Below are positions 33,372 through 42,338 of a stretch of DNA of 64,000 bases, piece after piece. Under the pieces are notes generated by a model. That model searched no databases. It had not been told where the DNA came from and saw only the letters and a program-made list of their open reading frames with translations. Positions within the stretch are counted from its first letter, which is position 1, and each line of letters opens with the position of its first letter. Origin of the DNA: Pseudolabrys sp. (GTDB lineage Bacteria; Pseudomonadota; Alphaproteobacteria; Rhizobiales; Xanthobacteraceae); contig JAHCKG010000001.1 in NCBI GenBank assembly GCA_026125895.1, forward strand, positions 372,001 to 436,000, given 5' to 3'. The translations under genes were made by a program, and so were the position numbers.

Positions 33372-35558
33372 CTAGCGTGCCGCGGCGCCGGCGCCCCGCG
33401 ACAGCGCGCCGAACTTGTAGGTCAGGCTGGCGAGGATGGTGCGGCCCGAACCGTAGAAGCAGTCGCCGCGCGCCAGACACGCGGTGAAATACTCCTTGTC
33501 GGTGAGATTGGTGCCGTTGACCTGGAACCGCCAGTTCTCGTTCTCCCAGGCGATCATGGCGTCGAACAGTGTATAGCCCGGCGTCTCGATGGTGTCGGTG
33601 CCGTCCCAGACCGAGCCGATGTAGCGCACGCCCGCGCCGGCCGAGAAGCCGGGATTGCCGAGCAACGCAAAGCGATACTTCGCCCACAGCGAGGCCTGGT
33701 GCTGCGGCACGGTCTCGATGCGCTTGCCGGCGTTGTCGCCCTCCTCCACCTTGGCGTCGAGATAGGTGTAGGCGCCGATGAGGTCGATGTCACGCGCCAC
33801 GGTCGCCAACACTTCGAGCTCGGCGCCGCGGATGCGCGCCTTGCCGATCTGCGTGTAGCCGAGGTTCGAGGTGGCGTCCCAGGTCTTGCGGTTCTTCTGC
33901 GTGATGTCGAACAGCGCGCCGTTGATGACGAGATCCTTCGACTGGCTGTACTTGAAGCCGATCTCGTATTGCTCGCCATAGACCGGCTTGCACAGGCCGC
34001 TCGACGAATCGAGGCAGCGATCGTTGCCGTAAGGCGCCGAGCCGAACTGCGGATCGAACGACTGCGCGTAGGAGACGTAAGGCGTGAGTCCCATCGGCAG
34101 TTCGTACATCAGGCCGGCGCGGCCGCTCCAGGCGCGGTCGGTCTGTGGCTCGAGGCCCGCGATCTCGCTGGTGGCGCTGTCGTGGCGCAGCCCGAAGACG
34201 CCGATGAGATCGCCCCAGCGCATCTGGTCCTGCGCGTAGAAGCCGGCCTGCCGCTGCGTCAGGCCCGGCGTCGGCGTCATCGCCGGCGCCGCGACCGGAT
34301 TATAGGTGGGCGAGTAGAGGTCGAACGGCGTCGCGTCGAGATAGCCGCCGGTCTGACCGTTCTCGCTCATGCGGCGGAAGTCGAAGCCGACCAGCAGCTT
34401 GTGCGCCACCGGTCCGCCGGCGAATTTCAGTTCGGCATTGGTGTCGGAGGTAAAGGTCTTGCGGTGCGCGTCCCACCAATCGACATAGCGCGACACCGTG
34501 CGCTGCGCCGGGTCGAGATACGGCGCCGGCGAGAAGCTGTTGGCATAGACCGCGTGATAGACGCCGTCGATGTCGGCATAGCGCATGTTGTGCGACACCT
34601 TCAGCGCATCGCCGAAACGATGCGAGAACAGGCTGGCGATCGACATCGTCTCGGTCTGATAGAGATCGGTGGCCGGATCGCCGGCGAAACGGTTGATCGG
34701 AATGCGGCCGTTCGGATTGGCGAAGATCGTGCCTGAATGCGGCAGGAAGCCGGTGGACGAACCGGTCTTGTCTTTCTGATAGGTTGCGATCATCGTCCAG
34801 TTCGTCTGGTCAGTCGGCCGCCAGGTGATCGCCGGCATGACGACGACGCGGTTATCCTTGACGTAATCGGTCTGGTAATCGCTGTCGCGGCCGATGCCGA
34901 CGATGCGATAAAGCCATTGCCCGTCCGCGGTCAGCTTGCCGGTGTGATCGGTCTGGATCTGCTTGCGGTTGAAGCTGCCATACTGGACGCCGACTTCATG
35001 CAGCTCCTTCTCCTGCGGCCGCTTGGTGACGAGATTGAGCAGGCCCGCCGTGGTCGTCGAGCCGTACAGCACCGAGGACGGGCCGCGGAGCACTTCCATG
35101 CGCTCGAGCATGTAGGGATCGAGGCGCTGCGAATTCCACCAGGAGTTCGTGATGCGCATGCCGTCGAGATAGACGTCGGCACTCATGCCGCGGATCTGGA
35201 ACGAGTCGGTGCGCGAGTCCGGGCCGTAGCTGTCGGCCATGACGCCGGGCGTGTAACGCAGCGCCTGCTGCACGTTGGTGACGCCCTGGTCCTTCATCTG
35301 GTCGGCGGTGACGACGCTGATCGACTGCGGTGTCTCCTTGAGCGGTGTGTCGGTCTTGGTGCCGGTGGCGGCGCGCTGCGCGACATAGCCTTCGACCGGA
35401 CCGGTGGGCGACTCGTTCTGGCCCTGAACCGTGAGCGTTTGCAGCTGCACCGCCGTTTCCTGCGCCGAGGCGCCGCACACCGGAAGCGACAGCACGGCAA
35501 CGCCCACCATCAGCGCCGGCACCAGCCGCCGACGCACTTCACCACTGACTTCACGCAT
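33372..35558 (-). CDS. TonB-dependent siderophore receptor
   Basis: An outer-membrane receptor that takes up ferric siderophores with energy from TonB. The 728-residue product has a signal peptide (cut near ASA-QE, residue 32), a TonB-box-like segment (LQTLTVQG), the plug domain (TPLKETPQSISVVTADQMKDQGVTNVQQALRYTPGV, then MLERMEVLRGPSSVLYGSTTTAGLLNLVTKRP) and a beta-barrel. The TPQS and VLRGPSS marks are those of FhuE/FpvA/FoxA-like siderophore receptors. The barrel ends at ASLTYKFG, but nine further residues (ALSRGAGAAAR) follow, unusual because barrels normally end in Phe. No Fur, Irr or RirA box was recognised upstream, and no transporter genes are near. Confidence 0.9.
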   Translation of the reverse strand: MREVSGEVRRRLVPALMVGVAVLSLPVCGASAQETAVQLQTLTVQGQNESPTGPVEGYVAQRAATGTKTDTPLKETPQSISVVTADQMKDQGVTNVQQALRYTPGVMADSYGPDSRTDSFQIRGMSADVYLDGMRITNSWWNSQRLDPYMLERMEVLRGPSSVLYGSTTTAGLLNLVTKRPQEKELHEVGVQYGSFNRKQIQTDHTGKLTADGQWLYRIVGIGRDSDYQTDYVKDNRVVVMPAITWRPTDQTNWTMIATYQKDKTGSSTGFLPHSGTIFANPNGRIPINRFAGDPATDLYQTETMSIASLFSHRFGDALKVSHNMRYADIDGVYHAVYANSFSPAPYLDPAQRTVSRYVDWWDAHRKTFTSDTNAELKFAGGPVAHKLLVGFDFRRMSENGQTGGYLDATPFDLYSPTYNPVAAPAMTPTPGLTQRQAGFYAQDQMRWGDLIGVFGLRHDSATSEIAGLEPQTDRAWSGRAGLMYELPMGLTPYVSYAQSFDPQFGSAPYGNDRCLDSSSGLCKPVYGEQYEIGFKYSQSKDLVINGALFDITQKNRKTWDATSNLGYTQIGKARIRGAELEVLATVARDIDLIGAYTYLDAKVEEGDNAGKRIETVPQHQASLWAKYRFALLGNPGFSAGAGVRYIGSVWDGTDTIETPGYTLFDAMIAWENENWRFQVNGTNLTDKEYFTACLARGDCFYGSGRTILASLTYKFGALSRGAGAAAR

Positions 35559-35977
35559 TCACGCCCCCAGCGCATGTATTGATGCGCCGAAACGGAATTC
35601 CCGACGCTTGTCTTTGCGTCGAAACTGTTAGAGCCGTGAGCCGGGATTGAAATCGCTAAATAAGCCCGGCGCGCTGTTGTGGATTCTTGATTTGAATACT
35701 TGCAGTTCAAGGCGCGATTGTTTGCGCACTGCGTTCAAGACGGTACCCAACTCATTCGAACTGGAATAATCTGTAACGGTGACACCTGAGACAACTTGTC
35801 GCATCTTCGTCCCGGGAATGCGGCGGACCTGCGTGCCAATCGCGCGCCAATGCGGGCCCAACGCGGCGGGGTGAACCGCCACCTCAGCAGCAAAGCGACG
35901 ATAGGTCGCGAGCGGCACAACCGGCGCGAAACCTCTTTGTGCCACTCTCGGATCGGAAATCGGTCCGGCAGGATGTC
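35559..35977. other. 419-bp divergent intergenic region without a convincing gene
   Basis: It separates the siderophore receptor (-) from the acetyltransferase (+). The part next to the receptor (35560-35720) is AT-richer than its surroundings and holds a dyad TTGAA-N9-TTCAA (35692-35710). An open frame on the minus strand (35628-35945) has no start context and no family look. Iron-responsive control is expected here, but no classic box is seen. Confidence 0.5.
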
Positions 35978-37171
35978 ATGTTGAGCGTACTTCTCTTCGA
36001 AGATCTCGGGCTGATGCTCGATACGGTGTCTAGCGCGACGTCGGCCATGGCCGGGCGTCTGCGGCCACGCACCGCAGTCGTCGCAGCCGGTGACAGTTGC
36101 CTGGTCAGCGTACTCGCGGGCGCCGACGCCGTGGAGCGCGCCGCCTGCGACTGGCGGCAACTCGAAAGTTATGGCGCCGCGGCGACGCCGTTCCAGTCGC
36201 TTGCCGTCGCCCGCGCCGCGGCCGAGGCCCATCACCGGCGCGGCGACATCCCGCGCGTCATCGTGGTGCGCCAGGGCGAGCACCCGGTCGTCATCCTGCC
36301 CACAGTATTGACCCGGCAATTCGGCTTCCGGGTCGCGCGCTTCCTCGGCGATCCGCTTATCCAATACGGTGATGCGCTGTGCGAGGCGGGAACGCCGAAG
36401 CGGCATATCGAGACCGCGTTGCGCGCCGCGAGCGACGGCGTCGACGCAATCAACTTCCGCAAGGTGCGCGACGATGCGCGCATCGCGCCGGTATTGCGCG
36501 CCGCGGCCACGCCCTCGAACCGCGACGAAGCGCCGTTTCTCGATCTCACGCATGCGGCGGCCACCGGCGAAGAGCCGCGGCAGTTGCGGCGCGCGCGGCG
36601 CAAGTTGTCGTCGTGCGGCGCCCTGCGCCTCGAAGTCACTCACGGCACGGCCGCGCACAGCCATCTGCGCGATGCGTTGATGCTGAAGCGGCGCTGGCTT
36701 CAGGCGCGCCGTCTGCCGAGCGGCGTCATCGGCAACGAGCACTGGGAACAGGCGCTGGAGCGGCTGGTCGGGCATGACGGCCGTACGCGGCTGCATGTCG
36801 CCGTACTTTATGCCGGCGAGCGCCCCGCGGGTTACGAAGTGGCCTTTACCGCCGGCGATCATTGGTACGCCTTCCTTGGCGCCATTGCCGACGACTTCGC
36901 GCGCCATAGCCCGGGCCGCGTGCAGGTCGCCGACACCATCGCCTGGTGCCGCGCCAACGGCTTCCGCCGCTACGACCTGCTGGCGCCGGCCGACGACGTG
37001 AAGCGCAGCTATTGCAACGCTGCCGCCGCGGTCGCCGACTACGCCTGCGCGTCGCGGCCCGGCGGCCATCTCCTGACCCTGGCACTGCGGGCATCGCCCG
37101 CAGCCAAGGCCCTGTATGTGCGCCTGCCGGCGCCGCTGCGCCGGCTCGCCCTCGCCGTTGCCGGACGCTGA
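35978..37171 (+). CDS. BioF2-like (CelD-type) N-acetyltransferase domain protein
   Basis: A 397-residue protein with a GNAT-like BioF2 (PF13480) domain. Marks: DWRQLESYGAAATPFQS near the N-terminus, FLGDPLIQYGDALC in the first half, and in the C-terminal GNAT half LMLKRRWLQARRLPSG, VLYAGERPAGYEVAFTAGDHWYAFLGAI and RYDLLAPADDVKRSYC. Such proteins occur in polysaccharide and envelope clusters (CelD-like), where they may acylate sugars or amino acids. The start at 35978 has AGGA five bases before it; Met at 36014 is possible too. It is followed 60 bp later by two membrane proteins on the same strand, perhaps an operon. Confidence 0.7.
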   Translation: MLSVLLFEDLGLMLDTVSSATSAMAGRLRPRTAVVAAGDSCLVSVLAGADAVERAACDWRQLESYGAAATPFQSLAVARAAAEAHHRRGDIPRVIVVRQGEHPVVILPTVLTRQFGFRVARFLGDPLIQYGDALCEAGTPKRHIETALRAASDGVDAINFRKVRDDARIAPVLRAAATPSNRDEAPFLDLTHAAATGEEPRQLRRARRKLSSCGALRLEVTHGTAAHSHLRDALMLKRRWLQARRLPSGVIGNEHWEQALERLVGHDGRTRLHVAVLYAGERPAGYEVAFTAGDHWYAFLGAIADDFARHSPGRVQVADTIAWCRANGFRRYDLLAPADDVKRSYCNAAAAVADYACASRPGGHLLTLALRASPAAKALYVRLPAPLRRLALAVAGR

Positions 37172-37230
37172 GGCACTCGGAGCCGGTTTTACGCCGCGAT
37201 CAGGCCTTGACCCGGCCATATCTCTCCGGG

Positions 37231-38664
37231 ATGAGTGACGGCGAATTCAAAGGAGCTGCCGGAACCGACCGGCAATCCGGCGGCCGGACCCTTTCGATGA
37301 CCCTCACCCGCACCCAGGCGCCATGGGCGCTTGCCGTTGCGTTTTCGACGCTGCTTCTGGTCGCCCCGGCGCTCTGGAACGGCTTTCCCTTGCTCGAATA
37401 CGACACCGGCGGCTTTCTCGCGCGCTGGTATGAAGGCACGCTGCTGATCAACCGGCCGCTGATCTACGGCCTGTTGCTGATGCTCAACGTGCCGTTCGCG
37501 TTCTGGCCTGTGCTGATCATCCAGTCCTGGCTGACGATCTGGGTGCTGGCGCTGGTGCTGCGCACCCACGGCTATGGCGGCCGGCCGTTGCTGCTGCTCG
37601 GCATCATCGCCGCGCTGTCGGTCGTCACCACCCTGCCCTGGATTACCGCGATCCTGCTGACCGACATCTACGCCGGTCTGGCGATCCTCGGCTTCTACAT
37701 GCTGCTGGCGCGCAGCGAGCTGCTGACGCGCGGCGAGCGCATCGGCCTCATCGCGCTGATCGCCTGCGCCGTCGCCAGCCACAGCGCGACGCTGGCGGTG
37801 ATGATGTTGTTGTCGGCGGCGTCGCTGGTGCTCACGCTGGTCGATCGCCGGCGCTTGCCGCGCCTGCGGGTCGCGCAGGGCGTGCTCGCCATCGTCCTCG
37901 GCGCGGTCATCGTGCTCGGCACCAATTTCATTCTGGTAAAGCGCATCGCGTGGACCCCGGGCGGCTTCTCGATGTATTTCGGCCGCATGCTGCAGGCCGG
38001 CATCGTGCCGAAGTATCTCGACAAGCACTGCCCCAATCCGTCGATCAAGCTCTGCGCCATCAAGGATCAGTTGCCGGACAACGCCGACGACTGGTTCTGG
38101 GCGGACAAGAATTTCGACAAGCTCGGCCGCTTCGCCGGCATGAGCGCGGAGATGGAGCGCGTGGCGCTCGGCAGCGTCGCCGAATTCCCGCTCGACGTGC
38201 TCAAGACGACGATCGAGGCCACCGCCGAACAGCTCGTCGCCGTGCGCACCGGCGAAGGCGTCGTCAACTGGATCTGGCACACCTACTTCATCGTCAAGGA
38301 CTGGGCGCCGCAGTTGCAGCCGACCATGTGGGCGGCGAAACAGCAGAAGGGCGACATCTCCTTCACCGCGATCAATGCCGTGCACTATCCGGTCGCGCTC
38401 ATCGCGATGGCGCTGCTGCCTTTCATCGTGTTCATGGGCTGGAGCGGTCGGATGCCGCGCGCCTTCGGCGATCTCGCCTTCGTGTGCATCCTGGCCTTGC
38501 TCGCCAATGCCTTCGTCTGCGGCGGCCTCGCCAACCCGCATGACCGTTACGGCGCGCGGATCGTCTGGCTCGCGGTTTTTACCGCCGGGCTCGCCCTGGT
38601 GCGTCTCGTCGAGCAGCGCAGCGCCGCCAGCCCGGCGCCGGCCCGCGACATTCTGGCCACCTGA
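37231..38664 (+). CDS. Multipass membrane protein of unknown function, paralogue A
   Basis: A 477-residue protein with about ten transmembrane helices. The N-terminal pattern is TM1, then LWNGFPLLEYDTGGFLARWYEG (an acidic loop after TM1), then PFAFWPVLIIQSW. A soluble loop at about 245-365 has two Cys-rich marks (KHCPNPSIKLCAIKD). The last helices carry ANAFVCGGLANPHDRYGARIVWL. The product of 38813-40195 shares all these marks, so they are tandem paralogues. The layout (acidic residue in the first periplasmic loop, many helices) recalls GT-C glycosyltransferases, but no family match can be claimed. Start could also be Met at 37297. Confidence 0.7.
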   Translation: MSDGEFKGAAGTDRQSGGRTLSMTLTRTQAPWALAVAFSTLLLVAPALWNGFPLLEYDTGGFLARWYEGTLLINRPLIYGLLLMLNVPFAFWPVLIIQSWLTIWVLALVLRTHGYGGRPLLLLGIIAALSVVTTLPWITAILLTDIYAGLAILGFYMLLARSELLTRGERIGLIALIACAVASHSATLAVMMLLSAASLVLTLVDRRRLPRLRVAQGVLAIVLGAVIVLGTNFILVKRIAWTPGGFSMYFGRMLQAGIVPKYLDKHCPNPSIKLCAIKDQLPDNADDWFWADKNFDKLGRFAGMSAEMERVALGSVAEFPLDVLKTTIEATAEQLVAVRTGEGVVNWIWHTYFIVKDWAPQLQPTMWAAKQQKGDISFTAINAVHYPVALIAMALLPFIVFMGWSGRMPRAFGDLAFVCILALLANAFVCGGLANPHDRYGARIVWLAVFTAGLALVRLVEQRSAASPAPARDILAT

Positions 38665-38812
38665 GACGGCATCCGGCCGGGCGCTGGAACCCAGGCCGTT
38701 CGGCCGGCGTTCATCCGGCGGCCCGCATCTTGCCTGTCGCTTCTTGCTCTATGTCATTTCCGGGGGCTTTCGGCGCCGACACACTGCGCATCGCTGCAGT
38801 TGGGGACACACG

Positions 38813-40195
38813 ATGGCGGATATCCAGGTTCTCGGCCGCGAACCGCTTGCCAGCAAGCGGTTCGACGCCCGCAGTGGCACTGTGGCCTGGACTATGGCCG
38901 CAGCCGCGATGATCGGCCTGATGCTGGCGCCGGCGATCTGGAACGGCTTTCCCATCATCTTTCCCGATACCGGCGGCTATTTCACCGCGCCGATGATGCG
39001 CGAGCTGGCCAATGGCCGCTCGGCGCTCTACGGCCTGTTTCTCGATGCCGGTATTCCCTTCGCCTTCTGGCCCAGCGTCGCCGCGCAAGCGGCGCTGATG
39101 GCGTGGCTGTTCGCCGTGACCTTGCGCATCAACGGCCTTGGCGGCCGGCCTTGGCTCAATGTCGGCATCGTCGCCCTGCTCTGCCTAACCACCAGCCTGC
39201 CGTGGTTCGCCGGTCAATTGATGCCGGACATCCTGTTCGCCGCGCTGGCGCTGTCGCTTTATCTGCTGGCCTATGGCGGCGAGCGGCTGGTGCGCTGGGA
39301 GTGCTGGGTGTTGTCCGGCGTCGTCGCCTTCGCCATGGCGAGCCACATGGCCGCGCTCGGCATGGCGATCGCCGTGCTCGCCGCGTTGGCGCTGACGCAG
39401 GTGGCGCGGCTGGCGTTGCCGCGGGCGCGCATGGGCTTTGCCGCGTTAGCCGTCGCCGCCGGCGTCGTGCTGTGTCCTGTGTCGAACCTGGCGCTCACCG
39501 GGCAATTCGCCTTCACGCCGGGCGGCGCCAGCTTCCTGTTCGGCCGCCTCATCGAGGACGGCATCGTCAGCCACTATTTGCGCGACCGCTGTCCCGATCC
39601 GACCATCCAGCTTTGCGAATACAAGAACGAGATCCAGGAAGACGCCGATTCATGGCTGTGGTGGCGCGGCTCACCGCTCTACAAGCTGGGCGGCTGGGAA
39701 GCCTATGAGCCGGAGGCCAAGCGCATCATCGCCGCCACGCTTAGCGATTACCCGGCCAAGCACCTCACCACCGCGATCAACGCCGCCATCGCGCAGTTCT
39801 TCGCCTTCGAGACCGAGGTCGGCATCGACGACAACCAGCCGACTTATGTCGCCATCGAAGAATTCTTGCCGCAGCTCTATCCGGCATTCCTCGCGGCGCG
39901 GCAGCAGGCCGAACCTTTCGACGTGTCGCCGATCAACAAATTTCATGTTCCGTTCGGCCAACTGGCGCTGGCCATTCTCGCCTGCGCGTTGATCCTGCAC
40001 CGGCCCTTCGGTCTGTCGCCGCAGGCCCGTGCGCTCGGCCTGACCTTGTTCGCGGCGCTCGCCGCCAACGCCATCATCTGCGGCGTGTTCTCGCATCCGG
40101 TCGATCGCTATCAGAGCCGGCTGGTGCTGCTGGTGCCGTTCGCCGTCGCGGTGATCGTCGCGCGCCGTTTCATGGTGCGGACGCCGGCGTCCTGA
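38813..40195 (+). CDS. Multipass membrane protein of unknown function, paralogue B
   Basis: A 460-residue paralogue of the preceding gene product. Shared marks: APAIWNGFPIIFPDTGGYFTAPM after TM1, IPFAFWPSVAAQAALM, NLALTGQFAFTPGGASFLFGRLIEDGIV, DRCPDPTIQLCEYKNE, and ANAIICGVFSHPVDRYQSRLVLL near the end. The ATG has ribosome site GGGGA. It lies 148 bp after paralogue A. Its 3' end overlaps the converging FAD monooxygenase gene by 26 bases. Function unknown; the two may act as a pair or on related substrates. Confidence 0.7.
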   Translation: MADIQVLGREPLASKRFDARSGTVAWTMAAAAMIGLMLAPAIWNGFPIIFPDTGGYFTAPMMRELANGRSALYGLFLDAGIPFAFWPSVAAQAALMAWLFAVTLRINGLGGRPWLNVGIVALLCLTTSLPWFAGQLMPDILFAALALSLYLLAYGGERLVRWECWVLSGVVAFAMASHMAALGMAIAVLAALALTQVARLALPRARMGFAALAVAAGVVLCPVSNLALTGQFAFTPGGASFLFGRLIEDGIVSHYLRDRCPDPTIQLCEYKNEIQEDADSWLWWRGSPLYKLGGWEAYEPEAKRIIAATLSDYPAKHLTTAINAAIAQFFAFETEVGIDDNQPTYVAIEEFLPQLYPAFLAARQQAEPFDVSPINKFHVPFGQLALAILACALILHRPFGLSPQARALGLTLFAALAANAIICGVFSHPVDRYQSRLVLLVPFAVAVIVARRFMVRTPAS

Positions 40196-41396
40196 TGTGC
40201 TCCGGGCGCACGCCGATGCCGATGACATAGGCCGGCAGGCGGCGCAGCAGCGGAAAGCGGTTGAGCAGCTTCACCGGCCAGGGCGGCGCGATGCGCCCCT
40301 TGCTCGTCAGCACGCGCGTCAGCACGCGGTTGTGCACGAAAACCTGCATGCGCTGGATGACGCGCATCGGCAACGCGCGCCGCGCTTCGACCGCGGCCAG
40401 CACCTCGGCGGTGACGCGGCGCTCCTTCAGCGGCTGCGCCAGGATATTGGCCGCCGCGACGGCGTCCTGCACGGCGAGATTGACGCCGACGCCGCCGACC
40501 GGCGACATCGCGTGGGCGGCATCGCCGATGCACAACAGGCCGGGCCGGTGCCATGTCTTCAGGCGATCGACCGCCACGGTCAGCAGCTTGATCTTGTCCC
40601 AGCCGTCGAGCTCGCCGATGCGGTCGCCGAGGAACGGCGACATCGCCAGCACATGCTGGCGGAACGCGTCGAGCCCCTCACGCTTCACCGTATCGATGCC
40701 GCCCTTGGGAATGACATAGGCGCACTGCCAGTAGTCGCCGCGGTTGAGCATGATCATCATGCGCCCCGCCTCGACATGACCGAAAGTCTCCGGCGTGTCG
40801 GCCGCGTTGCGCGACAGGCGGAACCACAGCACGTCGATCGGCGCGCCGAGATCCTCGACATCGAGCCCGGCGCGCTCGCGCACCGTCGAATGCCGGCCGT
40901 CGCAGCCGACGACGAGATCGGCGCGGATATCGAGCATGCCCTCCGGCGTTTGGGCGCGGACACCGGCGATGCGGCCGTCGTCTTCGATCAGATCGACGGC
41001 TTCGGCCTGCATGCGCAGATCGAAGGTCGGCAAACGTTTGCCCTGCTTCGCCAGGAAGTCGAGGAAGTCCCACTGCGGCATCAGCGCGATGAACTTGCAG
41101 CGCGTCGGCAGATGCGTGAAGTCGGCGACCTTGACGCGCGCCTCGCCGATCTGCGCCGTGAGCTCGCGCACCTCGTCGTGCGGCACCTTGAGGAATTCCT
41201 CGAGCAGGCCGAGCTCGTGCATCAGTTCCAGCGTCGAGGGATGAATGGTGTCGCCGCGGAAATCGCGGAAGAAGTCGGCGTGCTTCTCCAGCACCGTGAC
41301 ATGCACGCCGGCGCGCGCCAGCAGAAAGCCGAGCATGATGCCGGCCGGTCCGCCGCCGGCGATGCAACAGGTGGTGGTGATGGACGCGTCGCTCAT
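40170..41396 (-). CDS. FAD-dependent aromatic monooxygenase (UbiH/PHBH-like)
   Basis: A 408-residue class A flavoprotein monooxygenase. The dinucleotide motif is CCIAGGGPAGIMLGFLLARAG (10-30), the conserved Arg region RGDTIHPSTLELM, the DG motif VVGCDGRHSTVRERAG and the second FAD motif CIGDAAHAMSPVGGVGVNLAVQDA are all present. The group includes p-hydroxybenzoate hydroxylase, ubiquinone hydroxylases and TetX-like enzymes. The substrate cannot be told. It lies 177 bp upstream of nothing on its own strand but 176 bp downstream of a ferredoxin gene, which could supply or share electrons, although class A enzymes use NAD(P)H directly. Confidence 0.85.
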   Translation of the reverse strand: MSDASITTTCCIAGGGPAGIMLGFLLARAGVHVTVLEKHADFFRDFRGDTIHPSTLELMHELGLLEEFLKVPHDEVRELTAQIGEARVKVADFTHLPTRCKFIALMPQWDFLDFLAKQGKRLPTFDLRMQAEAVDLIEDDGRIAGVRAQTPEGMLDIRADLVVGCDGRHSTVRERAGLDVEDLGAPIDVLWFRLSRNAADTPETFGHVEAGRMMIMLNRGDYWQCAYVIPKGGIDTVKREGLDAFRQHVLAMSPFLGDRIGELDGWDKIKLLTVAVDRLKTWHRPGLLCIGDAAHAMSPVGGVGVNLAVQDAVAAANILAQPLKERRVTAEVLAAVEARRALPMRVIQRMQVFVHNRVLTRVLTSKGRIAPPWPVKLLNRFPLLRRLPAYVIGIGVRPEHIRTPASAP

Positions 41397-41409
41397 ACTG
41401 ACCTGTCTC

Positions 41410-41550
41410 CGTCACCCTGAGGTGCGAGGCAGCGAAGCTGCCGAGCCTCGAAGGGCGACGGCCCGAGACGCTGCAACAACTGGCAATTCACCGGCCGCTC
41501 ATCCTTCGAGGCTCCCTCCGCATTCGCGGAGGTCGCACCTCAGGATGACG
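41410..41550. repeat. Palindromic dispersed repeat between the monooxygenase and ferredoxin genes
   Basis: CGTCACCCTGAGGTGCGA at the left end and TCGCACCTCAGGATGACG at the right end (41533-41550) are near-perfect inverted ends of a 141-bp element. Inner hairpins include GCAGCGAAGCTGC and CTCCGCATTCGCGGAG. It is unrelated in sequence to the other families in this window. Confidence 0.78.
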
Positions 41551-41572
41551 GGAAGAAGGTCGCAGCGCTTGG

Positions 41573-41893
41573 TTACGCCTGCTTCTCCGGTGTGCGCACG
41601 ACGAGGCCGTCGAGCGCGTCGGACACCTTGATCTGGCACGACAGCCGCGAATTCGGCCGCACGTCGTAGCCGAAGTCGAGCATGTCTTCCTCCATCGGCG
41701 AAGGCTCGCCGACGGTGGCGCGCCAGGCCTCGTCAACATAGACGTGACAGGTGGCGCAGGCGCAGGCGCCGCCGCATTCGGCTTCGATGCCCGGGATGTT
41801 GTTGCGCAGCGCCGTCTCCATCACGGTCGCGCCGTTCTCGGCGTCGACGGTGCGCGCGGTGCCGCTGAAATCGATGTACGTGATCTTGGGCAT
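41573..41893 (-). CDS. 2Fe-2S ferredoxin, adrenodoxin type
   Basis: A 106-residue electron carrier. The cluster Cys are C40-x5-C46-x2-C49 and C86 ([20 protein letters not shown]), the pattern of vertebrate-type/adrenodoxin ferredoxins such as FdxB, putidaredoxin and terpredoxin. An extra Cys (C44) lies between them. The acidic partner-binding region [12 protein letters not shown] is typical. Such ferredoxins serve P450s, ring-hydroxylating oxygenases or Fe-S assembly; no P450 or IscS gene is nearby, so the partner is open. ATG at 41893 with MPKITYID start is the family start. Confidence 0.92.
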   Translation of the reverse strand: MPKITYIDFSGTARTVDAENGATVMETALRNNIPGIEAECGGACACATCHVYVDEAWRATVGEPSPMEEDMLDFGYDVRPNSRLSCQIKVSDALDGLVVRTPEKQA

Positions 41894-41987
41894 GCAAAAA
41901 GGCCGGATTTGCGTGGGAAGAAGCGCCGGAACCGGCGCGCGGCCTCTATATAATCATTCGAAACGGAACGCCAGCCGCGGCGCCCGT

Positions 41988-42338
41988 TCAGCCCTGGCGG
42001 AGCAGCTCCGCGATGAGCGCGCGGGCCTGCGTGACCGCATCCGCGAGACGGTTCACGGCGGCGGTACATTCTTCAGCGCTGCCGCGCGCGGCGCGTTCGG
42101 TCGCTTCCGCGGCGCGCGCCACCGCGCCGGCGCCGATACCGGCGGCCGAGCCTTTCAGCGCATGGGCGAGCGCCAGTACGCCCTCGCCATCGGTCTTGCG
42201 CATGCGGCCGACGAGCAGTTCGGCCTGACGATCGAACAGCTCGAGCACTTCGTGTTCGAGGTCGCGGTTGCCGAGCGTCATGCGCGACAGATGGCTGCGG
42301 TCGAGCACCGCCTCGTCGATCTTCACAGCGCTGTCCAT
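41988..42338 (-). CDS. Histidine phosphotransfer (Hpt) domain protein
   Basis: A 116-residue, all-helical Hpt protein. The phospho-accepting His is H59 in LAHALKGSAAGIGA, with LFDRQAELLVGRMR before it. Hpt proteins pass phosphate between receiver domains in multistep phosphorelays. ATG 42338 has ribosome site GGGGGAG. It stands alone, divergent from the GPR-like polar growth gene across a 506-bp region that holds a CtrA-type box. Which kinase and receiver it serves is unknown. It is not ChpT, which has a two-domain histidine-kinase-like fold. Confidence 0.85.
   Translation of the reverse strand: MDSAVKIDEAVLDRSHLSRMTLGNRDLEHEVLELFDRQAELLVGRMRKTDGEGVLALAHALKGSAAGIGAGAVARAAEATERAARGSAEECTAAVNRLADAVTQARALIAELLRQG

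Noticed and set aside
35628-35945. 105-codon minus-strand frame in the gap before the acetyltransferase
   Set aside because: No ribosome site, mixed composition and no recognisable family; it spans the expected promoter region.
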